A stretch of DNA of 15,014 nucleotides from Anaerolineaceae bacterium UBA6107 (GCA_002428455.1 DIWL01000024.1:26816-41829), one strand, 5' to 3'; numbered from the stretch's first letter, positions 8,337-15,014 are shown. Notes: a model not told the origin generated them from the sequence alone. Translations and numbers: made by a program.

Positions 8337-9191
8337 TCAGGAATTATAGGATTCTGTGATCACAATGCCCATTCCTTGTGGGCCAATGAGGGAAGCGAGG
8401 AACGGATTGATCGTGTGCTCAGAATATTGAGTTTTGGGGAAGAATTCCTCAACATGCTGGCGGATGATTTTGGATTCATTGTGCGCCGGGGATGCAGGCT
8501 GGATAAATGAGATGTTACCGATTTCCTCAAATTCTTCAATGAATTCAATGAAATAATCAAAGGCACTGCGAATGTTTTTTACTTTCTCCACGGGATTTAA
8601 CTTCCCGTCTTCAAGCGTGAAGATGGGAAGGAATCCAAGCACTTCACCGCTGACCGCTTGACCAAGATCGATAAATCCAGATTTGTTAAGATAAGAAAAG
8701 TTTGGTGTGCACAATAACGTATATACATGGGGAATGGCTTCCCGCAATCTTTCTTCGATTACGTACCCGCCTATATTCTTTTCGATCAATTCTGCTGCAA
8801 TTTGAACAATCTGACCTTCACCGATAGCGATCGATTGGGTATCGAGCAGGTGTATCTCGGCTTTACCGTGAATTTTTTTTATTATTTCTTCAAACAAGTC
8901 ATACGAGGGGTGTAAATTCTTTGAAACGAGGGCAATGAAGATATCATCGTAAGATTGATAAAGGGACAGTATCTGATTGGAAATATAATCTGTCGTGGGC
9001 AGCGCCAGGCGCATTGGATTGTTTGAATTTATGTGTTTCGGAAAATCTCCAACACGCACGTTCCTGATGTTGTCAAACTTATTTGAGAGATGTTCGATCT
9101 CTTCATCCAGAATTCTGACAAATTTACATCCAGGAAAATTCGGCCGTGTAAATTGAGCGGCATTATCGGTCAGGATTAAGTTGTGACCCAT
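8337..9191 (-). CDS. Divergent DegV family protein (FakB-like fatty-acid binding)
   Basis: A protein of 284 residues, the usual DegV length. The order of segments is that of DegV: an N-terminal strand LILTDNAAQF (5-14), PTTDYIS (65-71) where most members have P-x-TSQPS, SKNLHPSY (90-97) where most have SSxLSGTY, LLDTQSIAIGEG (115-126), FLPIFTLEDGKL (187-198) and IGPQGMGIV (269-277). DegV/FakB proteins carry a bound fatty acid to the FakA kinase. Several signature residues differ here: the SGT serine is His94, the RGGR arginine is Phe173 and the THTG histidine is Leu268. It starts three bases after the stop of the FakA-like gene, so the two are tightly coupled, yet ligand and activity cannot be assumed. 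RecG follows 58 bases later with no visible terminator. Confidence 0.82.
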   Translation of the reverse strand: MGHNLILTDNAAQFTRPNFPGCKFVRILDEEIEHLSNKFDNIRNVRVGDFPKHINSNNPMRLALPTTDYISNQILSLYQSYDDIFIALVSKNLHPSYDLFEEIIKKIHGKAEIHLLDTQSIAIGEGQIVQIAAELIEKNIGGYVIEERLREAIPHVYTLLCTPNFSYLNKSGFIDLGQAVSGEVLGFLPIFTLEDGKLNPVEKVKNIRSAFDYFIEFIEEFEEIGNISFIQPASPAHNESKIIRQHVEEFFPKTQYSEHTINPFLASLIGPQGMGIVITESYNS

Positions 9192-9194
9192 TGA

Positions 9195-10886
9195 TTACTC
9201 TAAGGACATAATGATCTGGTAATGCGGCTGTCCACCGTTGTGTAATTCGATTTCATGATCTGGGAATGTTTCGGTAATCTCATCAGCAACCGTTTGGGCT
9301 TCATCCTCGGACATATCTGATCCATAAAACAGGGTGATCCTTTCACGCTGGTCGAGATCCGTTTTTTCGAGAAGATTGATACAAGCCTCAGCCACTGACT
9401 CACCGGTAATAAGAAGGGTTCCATTCAATAAACCAATGATCTTGCCCTTATCTACTTTAACACCGTTTAATTCCACAGTTCGCGTGGAAGTGGTTATCTC
9501 ACCACAGTCCGCTTCAGACAACGAATCCTTCATGTCATCCACCACTTCCTGGAAGTCACCTTCTGGATTCCAGCGTAGAATGGCTGAAATTCCCTGGGCA
9601 ACATTTCGGGTTGGAATGACCTCAACCTGCTTGACACTTAATGCCTTGGCTGAATTGGCTGCAAGAATAATGTTCTTGTTATTTGGCAGGATGATCACTT
9701 TGTCGGTTGGCAGGTCTTCGAATGATTTTAGGATCTCTTGAATGCTCGGATTCATGGTCTGTCCGCCTGCAACGATGGCGGTGGCTCCCTGGCTGGCAAA
9801 GATTTGTGATAAGCCGATTCCGGGAGATACTGCAACTACAGCTATGGTGCCTGGAACAAAATCGTTGAAAATGATTTCGCTCTTTTTGGCCTCGATGCGC
9901 TTCATCTGCTCAACCAGGTCTTCCTTGTAAACCTTGTAGATCTCACCCATTTGCCTGATCAGTGCTTCAGGTTCATCCTGCTTGGCTGTTTCCGTGTGGA
10001 TGTGCATGCGATACAGTCCATCGCCTTCACCAACCTGTATGGAAGTGCCAATTTTTGAGAGGTCCTCGTAAAAAGACTCGAGGTCGAGCGTTTTGTAAGG
10101 GGCAAAATCAACCACGACTTCAACATCCTGACCGTCTTCAACACTGTCCATCGTTTCAGCAAACTTGATTGAGGACAAATCTCTCACAATTACGGCAGAT
10201 TCGTCGAGAGATTGACCCTTTATGAACCTTAATATCCCTTCCAGCAGGATATACAGACCTTTTCCACCCGAATCAACCACACCGGCAGTCTTAAGGATGG
10301 GGAGTAATTCCGGCGTAAACTTGACGGATTCATCTGCGGCTTTTACTGCATCTTCCAGAATAGTGGCCAGGTCTGTGGATCTTGTAACTGAGTTTTCAAC
10401 AGCGATCGATATATCTTTTATTACGGTTAAGATTGTCCCTTCAACCGGTCGAACAACTCCCTTGTACGCAGTATTGCGGCTTTCAGATAGTGCATGCGAT
10501 AAAAGCAGGGCATCCATTTCAGGATGATTGTCAAGAACTCTGGCAAATCCACGTAAGATCTGTGAAAGGATAACACCTGAGTTACCTCTTGCGCCCATCA
10601 GCGCGCCCTGTGCGACGTTTTTGGCGATTCTTCCAATATTTTCATCTTCCATGCTGCTAATTTCATTGTAGGCCGCCTGCATGGTTAGCAGCATATTGGT
10701 GCCGGTATCGCCGTCAGGGACGGGAAAAACGTTTAGAGAGTTCACCAGCTGTTGATTTGCTCTTAACCAACGCAGTGCGGCTTCAATAAACAGTTTAAAT
10801 TTTTTACCGTTAATACTCTGGTTTGCTTTTGCTTGATTAATGATAGTTGGCTGTTTTTCGTCCACAATTGTCCTGTTATTTGCCAT
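9195..10886 (-). CDS. fakA: DAK2-domain fatty-acid kinase FakA / YloV family
   Basis: A protein of 563 residues, in the normal range for FakA (about 550). The N-terminal DAK2 ATP-binding domain shows NVFPVPDGDTGTNM at 52-65, whose aspartates bind Mg-ATP, GARGNSGVILSQ at 98-109 and DSGGKGLY at 205-212. The middle domain keeps the HIH pair (His295, His297), and the C-terminal part (about 340-563) is the DegV-like FakA_C region. FakA phosphorylates the fatty acid held by its FakB partner to give acyl-phosphate for phospholipid synthesis. The cysteine of the usual YCTE segment is not seen; the matching stretch reads VEVVVDF (255-261). A weak GGAT site lies 8 bases before the ATG. The gene lies 15 bases after the Asp23-like gene and 3 bases before the DegV gene, indicating one operon. 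Confidence 0.9.
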   Translation of the reverse strand: MANNRTIVDEKQPTIINQAKANQSINGKKFKLFIEAALRWLRANQQLVNSLNVFPVPDGDTGTNMLLTMQAAYNEISSMEDENIGRIAKNVAQGALMGARGNSGVILSQILRGFARVLDNHPEMDALLLSHALSESRNTAYKGVVRPVEGTILTVIKDISIAVENSVTRSTDLATILEDAVKAADESVKFTPELLPILKTAGVVDSGGKGLYILLEGILRFIKGQSLDESAVIVRDLSSIKFAETMDSVEDGQDVEVVVDFAPYKTLDLESFYEDLSKIGTSIQVGEGDGLYRMHIHTETAKQDEPEALIRQMGEIYKVYKEDLVEQMKRIEAKKSEIIFNDFVPGTIAVVAVSPGIGLSQIFASQGATAIVAGGQTMNPSIQEILKSFEDLPTDKVIILPNNKNIILAANSAKALSVKQVEVIPTRNVAQGISAILRWNPEGDFQEVVDDMKDSLSEADCGEITTSTRTVELNGVKVDKGKIIGLLNGTLLITGESVAEACINLLEKTDLDQRERITLFYGSDMSEDEAQTVADEITETFPDHEIELHNGGQPHYQIIMSLE

Positions 10887-10901
10887 TCGAATTATCCACT
10901 A

Positions 10902-11258
10902 CTAGTCTGGATTGCTGATCCTAAGACCGCGCACATGTACATTCACACTTTTCACAGTAAGCCCGGTCATGTTCTGGATCTGGTATTTAATCAATTCAGC
11001 CACATTGTCGGCCACTGATTTTATACGGGTGCCATATTCAATAACGATATAAAGGTCGATTATAACAGCCGACTCTTCAAAGTTAATATCGACGCCCAGT
11101 ACGGGGTCTTTTACCAAAGTGTGGCTGATTCCTTCCGCCAGGTTCTTTACAGCAAGTCCAACAATGCCATATGATTCCAGGGCGGACTGGCTGGCGATGG
11201 ACGCAAGCGCTCGGTGCGAAATAAAGATGCTTCCTAATGGATTATCAGATGTGGTCAT
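10902..11258 (-). CDS. Asp23/Gls24 family envelope stress response protein (YloU-like)
   Basis: A protein of 118 residues in the Asp23/Gls24 (DUF322) family. Visible pattern: FISHRALASIASQSALESY followed by GIVGLAV (31-37), VDINFEESAVIIDLYIVIEYG at about 56-76 split over two strands, and a final VKSVNVHVRGLRI (102-114). Relatives are small cytoplasmic or membrane-associated proteins linked to envelope and alkaline stress, without known catalysis. Two in-frame ATGs are present; I chose 11258 because the AAGGA site lies 7 bases before it, whereas the ATG at 11264 leaves a one-base gap. It is the first gene of the block with fakA and degV, matching the yloU-yloV order next to rpmB in Bacillus. 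Confidence 0.88.
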   Translation of the reverse strand: MTTSDNPLGSIFISHRALASIASQSALESYGIVGLAVKNLAEGISHTLVKDPVLGVDINFEESAVIIDLYIVIEYGTRIKSVADNVAELIKYQIQNMTGLTVKSVNVHVRGLRISNPD

Positions 11259-11272
11259 ATTCATATCCTTGT

Positions 11273-11278
11273 TTTATA
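11273..11278 (-). promoter_or_regulatory. -10-like element for the Asp23-fakA-degV block
   Basis: TATAAA on the minus strand lies 8 bases before the first in-frame ATG (11264). Transcription would begin close to 11266, on top of the AAGGA ribosome site, so either the transcript is nearly leaderless from 11264 or this is not the real -10. No convincing -35 box is present. Confidence 0.25.
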
Positions 11279-11288
11279 ACATTCTTTC

Positions 11289-11317
11289 TTGTAAAAAGAT
11301 ACGGTATGTGATAGAAT
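11289..11317 (+). promoter_or_regulatory. Strong sigma70-type promoter of rpmB
   Basis: TTGTAA (11289-11294), a 17-base spacer and TAGAAT (11312-11317), preceded by an extended -10 TG at 11309-11310. The start site would fall near 11324 and give a leader of about 65 bases. Strong signals fit a ribosomal protein gene. Confidence 0.65.
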
Positions 11318-11331
11318 CTGTCGCTGTGTTC

Positions 11332-11387
11332 ATGTAATGGAACTATATTTTACTAAATAAATGCAGGGTTGTAGTGAAAGGAAATAG
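11332..11387 (+). other. Three tiny tandem ORFs in the rpmB leader
   Basis: The leader holds ATG-TAA (11332-11337), then ATG overlapping that stop by one base and coding MELYFTK (11337-11360), then an ATG directly after its stop coding MQGCSERK (11361-11387). The last stop ends two bases before the rpmB ATG. None has a clear ribosome site, so chance in A/T-rich DNA is a real alternative to translational control. Confidence 0.3.
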
Positions 11388-11389
11388 TC

Positions 11390-11572
11390 ATGGCGAAGTG
11401 TGAAATGTGCGGGAAAACGACAGCGTTTGGACATAATCGAAGTTTTTCATTGCGGGCAACTAATCGAACCTTCAAACCGAACCTTCAGAAGGTGTCTGTA
11501 ATCGTGGATGGACGAAAAGTATCAAAGACCCTTTGTGCCAAGTGCATTCGAACAATGGTGAAATCAGCCTGA
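11390..11572 (+). CDS. rpmB: 50S ribosomal protein L28
   Basis: A 60-residue basic protein of the large ribosomal subunit. It begins MAKCEMCGK and contains GHNRSFS (14-20), RTFKPNLQKV (26-35) and TLCAKCIRT (47-55), all typical of L28. Four cysteines in two CxxC pairs (Cys4/Cys7 and Cys49/Cys52) make it the zinc-binding form, which some bacteria replace with a cysteine-free copy under zinc starvation. An AAAGGA site lies seven bases before the ATG. It is transcribed alone, with its own promoter and terminator, between the divergent Asp23 operon and the convergent rpe gene. Confidence 0.97.
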   Translation: MAKCEMCGKTTAFGHNRSFSLRATNRTFKPNLQKVSVIVDGRKVSKTLCAKCIRTMVKSA

Positions 11573-11592
11573 TCAGCAAATTTTACTGGATC

Positions 11593-11620
11593 AATTACGG
11601 CTTCGGCCGTAATTTTTTTT
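11593..11620 (+). terminator. Intrinsic terminator of rpmB with UUCG tetraloop
   Basis: AATTACGGC (11593-11601), loop TTCG (11602-11605) and GCCGTAATT (11606-11614) make a perfect 9-bp stem closed by a C-G pair on the very stable UUCG tetraloop, followed by an eight-T run (11613-11620). The T run overlaps the stop codon of the convergent rpe gene (11619-11621). On the minus strand the stem has no T run, so it is not a good terminator for rpe. Confidence 0.93.
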
Positions 11621-12278
11621 AACCCAAAGCCTGTCTGAGAACAGCAATTCCTGTACTGATCCCGGATGGATGGTTGAAAATTGATGACGCACTGACGAAG
11701 ACATTAGCGCCAGCCGTACAGGCTGAACCAATATTCCCGACATTTATTCCGCCATCAACTTCCAGTCGAACGGGTCTTTCACAGTGCTTGATGAGATCAG
11801 ACACCTCTTTGACTTTCCCGATCATTTGAGGGATAAAAGACTGGCCGGAAAATCCCGGGTTAACTGTCATCACAAGGACCATATCAATAAAAGGTAATAA
11901 CGGTTCAATTACCGTACTGTGAGTTCCAGGATTCAGCGCTACACCAGCCTGGCATCCGTTGCCTCTGATCAGTTCTAATGTGCGAAGTATATTGGGATTA
12001 TTTTCCGGGTGGATTGTGATTGTGGTTGCACCTGCCTCCACAAAATCCCGCACCAGGCTTTCGGGTTTTTCAACCATCAAATGACAGTCGATCGGCAGAG
12101 AAGTAGATTGCCGGCAGGCTTTAACAATTACCGCTCCCATGGTCAGGTTGGGTACAAAATGACCATCCATCACATCAACATGGATCCAGTCGATTCCTGC
12201 CAGTTCACAGGTATGTATGTCATCTTCCAGGTTGGCAAGATCAGCGGAGAGTATTGAGGCTGCGAGTAGATTCTTCAT
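11619..12278 (-). CDS. rpe: Ribulose-phosphate 3-epimerase
   Basis: Interconverts ribulose 5-phosphate and xylulose 5-phosphate in the pentose phosphate pathway. It has 219 residues, standard for this TIM-barrel enzyme. Metal ligands are seen in HVDVMDGHF (His33, Asp35), DCHLMV (His66) and LEVDGGI (Asp175); Asp35 and Asp175 are also the acid/base pair. The phosphate-binding loops are VNPGFSGQ (139-146) and the region around VSASSIF (195-201), where SASSIF replaces the more common GSAIF. It begins 4 bases after the kinase stop with only a weak GGTGA site, so it relies on the kinase transcript. The kinase-rpe linkage recalls prkC-rsgA-rpe in Bacillus, without rsgA here. Confidence 0.96.
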   Translation of the reverse strand: MKNLLAASILSADLANLEDDIHTCELAGIDWIHVDVMDGHFVPNLTMGAVIVKACRQSTSLPIDCHLMVEKPESLVRDFVEAGATTITIHPENNPNILRTLELIRGNGCQAGVALNPGTHSTVIEPLLPFIDMVLVMTVNPGFSGQSFIPQMIGKVKEVSDLIKHCERPVRLEVDGGINVGNIGSACTAGANVFVSASSIFNHPSGISTGIAVLRQALG

Positions 12279-12282
12279 ATTT

Positions 12283-13353
12283 TCACCGGATCGAGGTACT
12301 TAATTTAAACCAGATAAATAACCAGAACGGTATCAGACCGCCGACAAGCAGCAGGGTGATCAATTCCAGCCAGATGAGTTTCCAATCCACCCCGCGATTT
12401 GTTGGAGTGTAATCTTCACGAGTAACAGGCGATGGAGAAGGCACCGATGGGGGAGATGCAATCCGGTCCTCAACAGCCGGAACGTCAATTTCGTTGGTTG
12501 AGGTTTGGTTCGCCCGCGGTTTCAATAGCAGGTTCGCCAGAATGTGTCCCAATTGGTCTGCGGTACGGTATCGTGCAGAGGGTTCCTTCGAGAGGACTTT
12601 TAACATGATCAGTGCCAGCTCTTCAGGGAGGTCGGGGCGATAGATGCGCGGATCCTGGGGTGGTTGTTCCTGGTGCATTTTAATCAATTCTTCAACCGAA
12701 CCAGCCTCGAAGGGGAGCCTTCCGGTGAACAACTCATACATGACCACTCCGAGCGAGTACACGTCTGTCGAAGGCGTTGGTAGTTCACCAAGTGCTTGTT
12801 CGGGCGCAAAATATTGCGGTGACCCCCAAACCATATCCTGGACGCTTTCGGTTTCAAGCGTCGATAATGCCCTGGCGATCCCAAAATCAGTAATCTTGAG
12901 TCGTTGATCTGAGGTTACCAGCATATTCTGGGGTTTTACATCGCAATGAACAATTCCGGCGCGATGGGCATAACCTAATCCTGCACAAGCCTGGACCATC
13001 AATTCGATCCCATCGACTAATGGAAAACGCTCCACTTCACGGATCCTTGTCTTGAGGTCAGTCCCCGCTATGTATTCCATTACGATGTAAACGCCAAAAG
13101 TATCTATACCAAAATCATGCACCGTAACAATATTTGGGTGAGAGAGATTTGCTGCGGATTTGGCTTCCTGTTTAAAACGTTCCCGAAAATCCTGATCTCC
13201 TGAAAAATCCTGCTTTAACAACTTCACAGCCACAGGTCTTTCGAGCATCTGGTCGTAAGCTTTGAACACGTAAGCCATGCCGCCTTTTCCCACCTGGTGT
13301 ATTAAGCGGTATCGCGTACCTAAGATTAGATCCTGGAAAGCTTCATCAACCAT
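12283..13353 (-). CDS. Membrane-anchored Hanks-type Ser/Thr protein kinase, non-RD, no PASTA domains
   Basis: A 356-residue PrkC/PknB-type kinase. The Gly-rich loop is GKGGMAYVF (22-30), the ATP lysine Lys44 in VAVKLL, the alpha-C glutamate probably Glu63, the catalytic loop HCDVKPQN (136-143, base Asp138), DFG at 156-158 and APEQ at 183-186. The usual HRD arginine is Cys137, so it is a non-RD kinase. A Pro/Ser-rich linker (about 280-322) leads to one membrane helix (about 326-349) and a tail of seven residues, so no extracellular sensor is present. The kinase domain should face the cytoplasm. No ribosome site precedes the ATG; an extended -10 places transcription start on or next to the start codon. 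No PP2C phosphatase gene, the usual partner, is in the window. Confidence 0.93.
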   Translation of the reverse strand: MVDEAFQDLILGTRYRLIHQVGKGGMAYVFKAYDQMLERPVAVKLLKQDFSGDQDFRERFKQEAKSAANLSHPNIVTVHDFGIDTFGVYIVMEYIAGTDLKTRIREVERFPLVDGIELMVQACAGLGYAHRAGIVHCDVKPQNMLVTSDQRLKITDFGIARALSTLETESVQDMVWGSPQYFAPEQALGELPTPSTDVYSLGVVMYELFTGRLPFEAGSVEELIKMHQEQPPQDPRIYRPDLPEELALIMLKVLSKEPSARYRTADQLGHILANLLLKPRANQTSTNEIDVPAVEDRIASPPSVPSPSPVTREDYTPTNRGVDWKLIWLELITLLLVGGLIPFWLFIWFKLSTSIR

Positions 13354-13360
13354 TTATGGC

Positions 13361-13369
13361 ATTATAACA
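13361..13369 (-). promoter_or_regulatory. Extended -10 promoter of the kinase-rpe unit
   Basis: On the minus strand TG-T-TATAAT (13369-13361) is an extended -10. Seven bases separate it from the kinase ATG at 13353, so transcription should begin at about 13354 and yield a leaderless mRNA. The -35 region is weak, as is usual for extended -10 promoters. Confidence 0.55.
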
Positions 13370-13398
13370 TGTCAATTTTTCTTATCATTCGATATAAT
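13369..13398 (+). promoter_or_regulatory. Promoter of the antiporter-SH3 unit
   Basis: ATGTCA (13369-13374), an 18-base spacer and a perfect TATAAT (13393-13398). The start would fall near 13405, zero to two bases before the ATG at 13407. The -35 box touches the -10 region of the divergent kinase promoter, so binding in one direction should affect the other. Confidence 0.55.
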
Positions 13399-13406
13399 CG
13401 GAGATT

Positions 13407-14489
13407 ATGAAATCATATTTTTCCTATCTGAAGAAGAAACCACTTACTCTTTTGTTGATCACGCTCCCGTTGGCGATCATTGGATCTTTGCAGGAATGGA
13501 ATGCGATCCTGCTCTTTAGCCTTTCGGCTATCAGTGTTGTACCGCTTGCAGGCCTCATCGGAGACGGTACTGAAGGCCTTGCGTCTCATACCGGTCCAAA
13601 AATGGGCGGGTTGATCAATGCCACGCTGGGTAATGCAGCTGAACTGATTATCACCATATTTGCCATCAACAAAGGCCTGCTTGAATTGGTAAAAGCCTCC
13701 ATCACCGGATCCATAATTGGTAACCTTCTCTTTGTTCTCGGATTATCGATCCTGGCAGGCGGGCTGAAAAATGGTATTCAGAAGTTTGATCGCCGACACA
13801 CGACTAACAACACCATTCTCTTAAGCATCGCCATCGTAGGACTAGTTACTCCTTCATTGTTCAGCCATTCAACTGCATCTGGCGTTAATCAGAAAGTGGA
13901 GATCCTGAGCTTATGTGTGGCGGGCGTGATGATCAGTTTATATGTGCTGGGTATCATCTTTTCGCTAAAAGATAACAAAAATCCGAGTGTTGCCGCGCCT
14001 ATTGACCAAGTTGCACTGCATCCATCCTGGAGCATTAAAAAATCATTGATCGTATTGGCATTTGCCACTGCTGGAATCGTGTGGATGAGTGAAATACTGG
14101 TGGGAAGTGTTGAGCATGTGGTAGCCGGCTCTGGGATTTCCGAATTCTTCCTTGGTATCATTCTGGTACCAATCATTGGTAATGTGGCAGAGCACCTGGT
14201 GGCAATCACCGTTGCTGTTAAAAATAAGATGGAACTCAGTATGGAGATTGCCGTTTCATCGAGCCTTCAGATCGCTCTGTTCGTAGCACCAGTGCTTGTT
14301 TTCGTGAGCCTGTTGATGGGTAATCCCTTGAACCTTGTTTTCAACACATTTGAACTGGCCGCGCTTGTGGCTGCTGTTATTGTCAGTTACTTCGTGGCCG
14401 CTGATGGAGAATCGAACTGGCTGGAGGGGGCCGCATTGCTGGTTGTTTATGTTATTTTTGGTTTGGCTTTTTTCATTTTCCCATCATGA
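13407..14489 (+). CDS. cax: Calcium/proton antiporter (CaCA superfamily, CAX type)
   Basis: An inner-membrane exchanger expected to export Ca2+ in exchange for protons. It has 360 residues with about 11 hydrophobic segments. The two inverted alpha repeats are clear: GGLINATLGNAAELIITIFA (67-86, acidic residue Glu79) and PIIGNVAEHLVAITVAVKN (255-273, Glu262), both of the GNxxE type. The N-terminal region VVPLAGLIGDGTEGLA (44-59) is also typical of CAX proteins. A GGAG lies only three bases before the ATG and overlaps the predicted transcription start, so leaderless expression is possible. A Na+ or other cation specificity cannot be excluded. The SH3-domain gene follows 21 bases later. Confidence 0.93.
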   Translation: MKSYFSYLKKKPLTLLLITLPLAIIGSLQEWNAILLFSLSAISVVPLAGLIGDGTEGLASHTGPKMGGLINATLGNAAELIITIFAINKGLLELVKASITGSIIGNLLFVLGLSILAGGLKNGIQKFDRRHTTNNTILLSIAIVGLVTPSLFSHSTASGVNQKVEILSLCVAGVMISLYVLGIIFSLKDNKNPSVAAPIDQVALHPSWSIKKSLIVLAFATAGIVWMSEILVGSVEHVVAGSGISEFFLGIILVPIIGNVAEHLVAITVAVKNKMELSMEIAVSSSLQIALFVAPVLVFVSLLMGNPLNLVFNTFELAALVAAVIVSYFVAADGESNWLEGAALLVVYVIFGLAFFIFPS

Positions 14490-14510
14490 CCAATTTATCG
14501 ATGGTGTGAG

Positions 14511-14972
14511 ATGTTAAACAAAAAAGTCGTAATCGGTGCAATTGTCGTTGCGTTTGTAATTCTGCTTTATTTATTCCTTTTATTGAATGGGATCACTTAT
14601 CAGCAGCAGGTCACTGCTACAGAAAAAGCCAGCCTGGAGATCATTCCAGCCGGACAGATTCCCACAGCTGACACAAGCTTACTGGTCATTACTCCAACCA
14701 GCACACTGCCACCTCAAGCAGAGGTCAATGGTGTAACACTTCAAAAATTCATAAAAATCGAAGGAACAGGGGGAGTGGGATTGCGCATCAGGAGAAACCC
14801 CGGGGTGGAGGCTGAAGTCGTATTCCTGGCCAACGAATCTGAGGTTTTTATTGTGATTGGCGGACCGGAAGAAAAAGATGGGATGTATTGGTGGCAGTTA
14901 AGCACCCCATATGATGAATCCCGCAGCGGTTGGGCTTCAGCGGATTACCTTGTCGCGGTTAATGAGGATTAG
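14511..14972 (+). CDS. Membrane-anchored SH3-domain (SH3b-like) protein
   Basis: A 153-residue protein with a basic start (MLNKK), one membrane helix (about 6-26) that acts as an uncleaved anchor, a Thr/Pro-rich linker (about 35-75) and a C-terminal SH3b-like domain (about 80-150). The SH3 pattern shows in LRIRRNPGVEAEVV (91-104), a glycine turn near 117-118, YWWQL (126-130) and GWASADYL (140-147). Topology places the domain outside the membrane, where such domains often bind cell-wall or other surface polymers. No enzyme domain is attached. The preceding ribosome site is weak (GGTGTGAG). It is probably cotranscribed with the antiporter, but a shared function is not evident. Confidence 0.8.
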   Translation: MLNKKVVIGAIVVAFVILLYLFLLLNGITYQQQVTATEKASLEIIPAGQIPTADTSLLVITPTSTLPPQAEVNGVTLQKFIKIEGTGGVGLRIRRNPGVEAEVVFLANESEVFIVIGGPEEKDGMYWWQLSTPYDESRSGWASADYLVAVNED

Positions 14973-15014
14973 CCCGGCTCCAAGAACAATCAATCATTCC
15001 AGTATTGCCGGTAA

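Noticed and set aside
8187..8510. Plus-strand open frame of 107 codons across the recG-degV gap
   Set aside because: It is antisense to the ends of two solid genes and shows no protein-family pattern.
13370..13375. Perfect TTGACA on the minus strand upstream of the kinase gene
   Set aside because: Only three bases separate it from TATAAT, so it cannot be the -35 for that -10; the extended -10 explains the promoter better.
14973..15014. Possible hairpin from CCGGC and GCCGG at the right end
   Set aside because: Only about five pairs with a loop near 30 bases and no T run; the window ends too soon to judge.
1..15014. Mobile element, CRISPR array, tRNA or defence island
   Set aside because: No repeats, transposase or integrase motifs, spaced direct repeats or tRNA-like cloverleaf seen; the genes are conserved housekeeping genes.

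Overview
The window is a dense stretch of bacterial chromosome carrying housekeeping genes on both strands. It most likely comes from a Chloroflexota bacterium close to Anaerolineae. That assignment is inferred from recalled resemblance of FolC, RecG and the radical-SAM protein and from the mix of gene families; no database was searched. I see no mobile element, CRISPR array, tRNA, rRNA or phage gene, and no gene-free stretch longer than about 150 bases. I did not find a clear unknown system. The most interesting material is in altered members of known families and in the control regions.

Left part (1-4708). On the minus strand, a DUF503 gene (413-733) precedes a TIGR03960-type B12-binding/radical-SAM gene cut by the left edge (1-381). 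Divergent from these is the plus-strand pair folC (793-2175) and lon (2183-4672), only 7 bases apart. A 12-bp hairpin terminator at 4670-4708 sits between lon and the convergent next gene.

Central minus-strand block (4728-11258). In transcription order it holds an Asp23/YloU-like gene, a DAK2/FakA-like gene, a divergent DegV/FakB-like gene, recG, coaD and a coiled-coil protein resembling mycobacterial SepIVA. Spacings are mostly 3-70 bases. The FakA-like and DegV-like products are expected to act as a fatty-acid kinase and its lipid carrier. The coiled-coil gene also has its own promoter.

Ribosomal and signalling block (11289-13369). rpmB (L28) runs alone on the plus strand from a strong promoter, through a leader tiled by three tiny ORFs, to a UUCG-hairpin terminator. 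Convergent to it is a minus-strand pair: a membrane-anchored Ser/Thr kinase and rpe. The order kinase, rpe, rpmB, yloU, yloV, recG matches the well-known Bacillus order (prkC, rsgA, rpe, rpmB, yloU, yloV, recG), so this is an old conserved neighbourhood.

Right part (13369-15014). Divergent from the kinase are a Ca2+/H+ antiporter gene (13407-14489) and a small membrane-anchored SH3-domain protein (14511-14972). The final 42 bases hold nothing I can assign.
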